A stretch of DNA of 64,000 bases from the NCBI GenBank assembly GCA_012976225.1, contig JAAVVG010000015.1, forward strand, positions 310,001 through 374,000, read 5' to 3'. Both the position numbers and the translations under genes were made by a program. This DNA comes from Golubevia sp. BC0850 (lineage: Eukaryota > Basidiomycota > Exobasidiomycetes > Golubeviales > Golubeviaceae). The notes beneath the pieces are model-generated. The model did not search any database and was not told the origin of the DNA. It saw only the letters and a list, made by a program, of their open reading frames with translations. Below are positions 61,601 to 64,000 of this stretch, piece by piece (within the stretch, counting starts at the first letter, position 1; each line of letters starts with the position of its first letter).

Positions 61601-62355
61601 AAAGTTAATTCGTAAACATCTTGAAGCTGTTGGATTGAATGGAGAAATTGCTGAACATCATGAAATGAAAGGTTTATCTGGAGGTCAAAAGGTTAAGGTA
61701 GTTTTAGCTGCAGCTTTATGGAACAACCCTCAAATCCTCTTCCTAGACGAACCAACTAACTATCTCGACAGAGATTCCCTAGGAGGTTTAGCTACTGCTA
61801 TTAGAGATTGGGGTGGAGCTGTCGTGATTATCTCTCATAACCAAGAATTCGTTTCTGCTTTATGTCCGGAAATTTGGACGGTTGAGAATGGTAGAATTCA
61901 AGCTAAGACTAAGGTCGGTGTGTCTGCTGATGCCTTCTTGGATCAACAAGAAGGTGCTTCAACTCCTGGTGCCTCTACTCCTGGAGCTACTCCAGCTGCT
62001 ACTCCAGGTGCCACTCCAGCTCAAAGTAGAACTACTAGTAGATTGGCTTCTGCTGCTGGAACTCCTAACTCTTCGATGCCAGGTACTCCAGTGGAATCTG
62101 ATGCTGAAGACGATATGAGCAAACTTAAGGGAAAGAAGGGAAAGAAGAAGATGACGAGAAATGAAAAGGTGAGTCTCGATACCTCGAAGGCGAAGCCAAT
62201 GAGTACAGATTCGTAATCTTTTGGTGACAACCACTGATTCTTGCTGCCCTCCTCTTTCTTTTACCCTCTTACAGAAAGCTCAAGAAGAACGTCGTCGTCT
62301 TCGTCTCACGAATTGGTTGGCTTATGGAGGAGAAAGAGAGCCAGATACCGATTAG
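58617..62355 (+). CDS. TEF3: Translation elongation factor 3 (fungal EF-3)
   Basis: Five exons (58617-59180, 59322-60582, 60664-61336, 61445-62168, 62275-62355) join in phase to give 1100 residues; yeast EF-3 has 1044. N-terminal HEAT repeats are followed by two ABC ATPase domains. ABC1 has GSGKST, LSGGWKMKL and LLLDEPTNHLD. ABC2 has GPNGAGKST, LSGGQKVKVVLA and LFLDEPTNYLD. The chromodomain-like insert is between ABC2 Walker A and signature (KLTPEEQKQLEVPIVSS and FQYEIKFKGM). EF-3 is a fungus-specific factor that uses ATP to release E-site tRNA and keep the ribosome translocating. The C-terminal region has an extra Thr-Pro-Gly-Ala repeat, then a basic tail (KLKGKKGKKKMTRNEK). Codons look strongly biased, as expected for an abundant protein. 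Confidence 0.97.
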
Positions 62356-63169
62356 ATGCTCTCAAATCTATCTCGAACTTTCCTCTTTTCTCTTTTCAGT
62401 CTACCTCTTCAAAACCCGGACTCCTTTACTTTCCCATCTCTCTATTTCATTCCAATCCCAAAAGCGTCTTTCAACCCCTCTACGCATCTCCTCATCTCTG
62501 TACCCTCTCTTGATTCCCGTCATTCTCTCAATGCGTTGGCACACGATCCCTCAATGGCATGACTCTCTATCTACGACCTCTCTCTGTTCTAATTTTGTCC
62601 ATCTCTTTTTGTTTCTCGTTCCCTCAAATCATAGAGCTTCTTTTGGTAATTTGCGTCGTATATCTTCAAATCTCAATCGCTTTGAAAGTGTCGAAAAACC
62701 CTCTGAAAGTGAAAGAGATAAGTAAGAATTTGTTACTTCCGTCTCCGTTGGCGATGCCGAATGATAGATGATTTGCACTTTGAGGGAGAGGAGTGTACTC
62801 GGTAGAAGAAGGAGGATGTAGATCCCTTGAAAAGCTCACGTTCTTGAGATCCATTGAGCATCTGGAGATAGTATTTTTAGAACGCACTGAGGGTGAGAGA
62901 AATCGTCACTCCGCGGAGGAAAATGGCATTTCCCTGTAAGGAGAGATGGTTATCTTCACACGACAAATTTTCTTCTTCCTTCCTTCCCTCCCACCCTTTT
63001 CTCTACCTCTTCTTCTTTCTTCCTTTTCTCCTCTACTTTTTCTCGCTGGTCGAGCTGGTCTTCACTTCAATTTTCTCCTGAATCATACTCTTTTGAAAAG
63101 AAACGAGGACTTGACGTCGACTCTTCACTAACAATCACCCGACTCTTCAATCCACATCTAACACTCGAG
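62356..63169. other. Intergenic, pyrimidine-rich, no supported gene
   Basis: About 810 bp from the EF-3 stop to the next start. Long TC-rich stretches (62360-62620 and 62960-63060) produce several overlapping open frames of low complexity in all three plus frames. None has a domain, and I judge them to be composition artefacts in 3' flank and promoter sequence. Confidence 0.5.
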
Positions 63170-64000
63170 ATGGACATTCCGGCCGCTTCGAACATGACGG
63201 AGCAACAATTCTCTGATCTTTTGGTGCAGTTGGAGCAGCTGGAAAAGACATTCACCAAAATTCAGGTGAGTTGGAGTGAGGTGACGGTTTGTTCACCTTG
63301 TGGATCGCAACTACCCTGTGGCTCAAGCTCTTTTCATTCTCCCTACATACAGCTGGCTCAAATGTTCGTTTCAATCTGGCTAGGAGCTTTGATGCTCGAT
63401 CTGATTTACAATATATGCTTCGATTTTGAGCTGATTTTCAGAGGTAAGCAATCGAAGAGAAGAGGCTTCAAGTCTCAAACCGATGTCATCTGACGACGAT
63501 CGACTGATTCTTTTCACCAATTCTCCAGTCGGAGGATGGAAAAGCCCTGCAAGAGCAGTCACTCGAGCCTCTTACATGATTGCAAGGCTTACTGGATCAG
63601 CAGCCTTGGTGCTCTTTCTGGCTTTCTTATCCTTAGAGTGGAGCGAAGAGGAATGTTTCCAGGTTCCCTTAATCTTCGAGTCTTTACTGCTCCTGTCTTA
63701 CACCTCAACGTCAATCATTCTGCTCTTCAGAACGCTGTCGCTTTACTCTGGTAACTCAAGGCTGGATAGATCCGCTCAGTGGGGAATGTCTTTTTGTCTT
63801 CTGAACTTCGTCGTTTGGACCGCTGTCCATATGAAAAGTGTCAAGGGAACTAGGCTTCCTTATACGGAAGGCAGGTGAGGACTTAAAAAGAGCTAGAGCT
63901 AAGACGGCTTTCTAGAGTTGATGTCTTCCAAGTTACATGAACTGACGTTCTCATTCTGTTTGATCTCTCAGATGTGTATATCATGAGGATAATGACGGTC
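63170..64000 (+). CDS. Multispan membrane protein, unrecognised (partial)
   Basis: Exons 63170-63265, 63353-63443, 63529-63874 and 63972 to the window edge join in phase, giving at least 184 residues. The N-terminus MDIPAASNMTEQQFSDLLVQ is soluble. Hydrophobic helices follow: FVSIWLGALMLDLIYNICFDFELIF, split by an intron after IFRG, then SAALVLFLAFLSLE, IFESLLLLSYTSTSIILLF and MSFCLLNFVVWTAVHM. The layout, with several helices and short polar loops, resembles the many fungal 7-TM-like proteins of unknown function. The 3' end lies outside the window. I cannot name a family. Confidence 0.7.

Noticed and set aside
62241-63131. Several overlapping plus-strand frames after EF-3
   Set aside because: They lie in pyrimidine-rich DNA that stays open in all three frames, and their predicted proteins are Ser/Phe/Leu-rich without domains.

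Overview
The window is eukaryotic nuclear DNA from a fungus, most probably a basidiomycete. Almost every gene is split by short introns with GTGAGT or GTAAGT donors and pyrimidine-rich AG acceptors. The genes include fungal markers: translation elongation factor EF-3, a group III (Nik1-type) hybrid histidine kinase, a CCG-motif tetraspanin and Ser/Pro/Gln-rich low-complexity proteins. Base composition is moderate and promoters are rich in CT tracts. The species cannot be fixed from the sequence. I saw no convincing tRNA, rRNA, CRISPR array, virus-like element or complete transposon. All exon joins were worked out by eye and checked for reading phase.

Layout. 1-1478: SRP54 (-, cut by the left edge) and a Yippee zinc protein (+) share a 114-bp promoter. 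2136-19176: a large mosaic inverted repeat. Its outer blocks (2136-3236 and 18076-19176, 1101 bp) read as identical. Its inner blocks (5034-5286 and 16272-16524, 253 bp) are about 99% identical. The sequence between these blocks is strongly diverged. Each arm holds one member of an unrecognised secreted-protein gene pair, reading outward, plus decayed F-box/LRR-like sequence. The roughly 11-kb centre holds NIK1 (+) and a TRAPPC11-like gene (-), which converge. 19471-20252: a GPI-anchored-type wall or surface protein. 21295-25789: a Cep57/Ppc89-like spindle-pole protein. 26189-30642: a mitochondrial-type RRM protein and TRM1, both on the minus strand. 30865-35034: UTP15 and a phytanoyl-CoA dioxygenase-like protein. 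35317-36801: an F-box/LRR-like gene of uncertain integrity. 38423-46532: a 2645-residue RhoGEF. 47048-52983: RPT3 and a long-tailed tetraspanin, divergent. 53453-56911: a PAP2 lipid phosphatase and a GST-like gene, convergent. 57151-58190: a broken DUF3632-like gene. 58617-62355: EF-3. 63170-64000: a membrane protein cut by the right edge.

Most genes are core housekeeping: secretion (SRP54, TRAPPC11), tRNA and ribosome production (TRM1, UTP15, EF-3), protein turnover (RPT3), and polarity or signalling (RhoGEF, NIK1). They are not organised as a pathway cluster. The accessory part is the inverted-repeat region. There, paralogous secreted proteins have diverged signal-peptide halves but identical module-bearing 3' halves, introns and 3' flanks. 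That pattern points to very recent gene conversion or unequal exchange between the arms, and gives the 11-kb centre the potential to invert.
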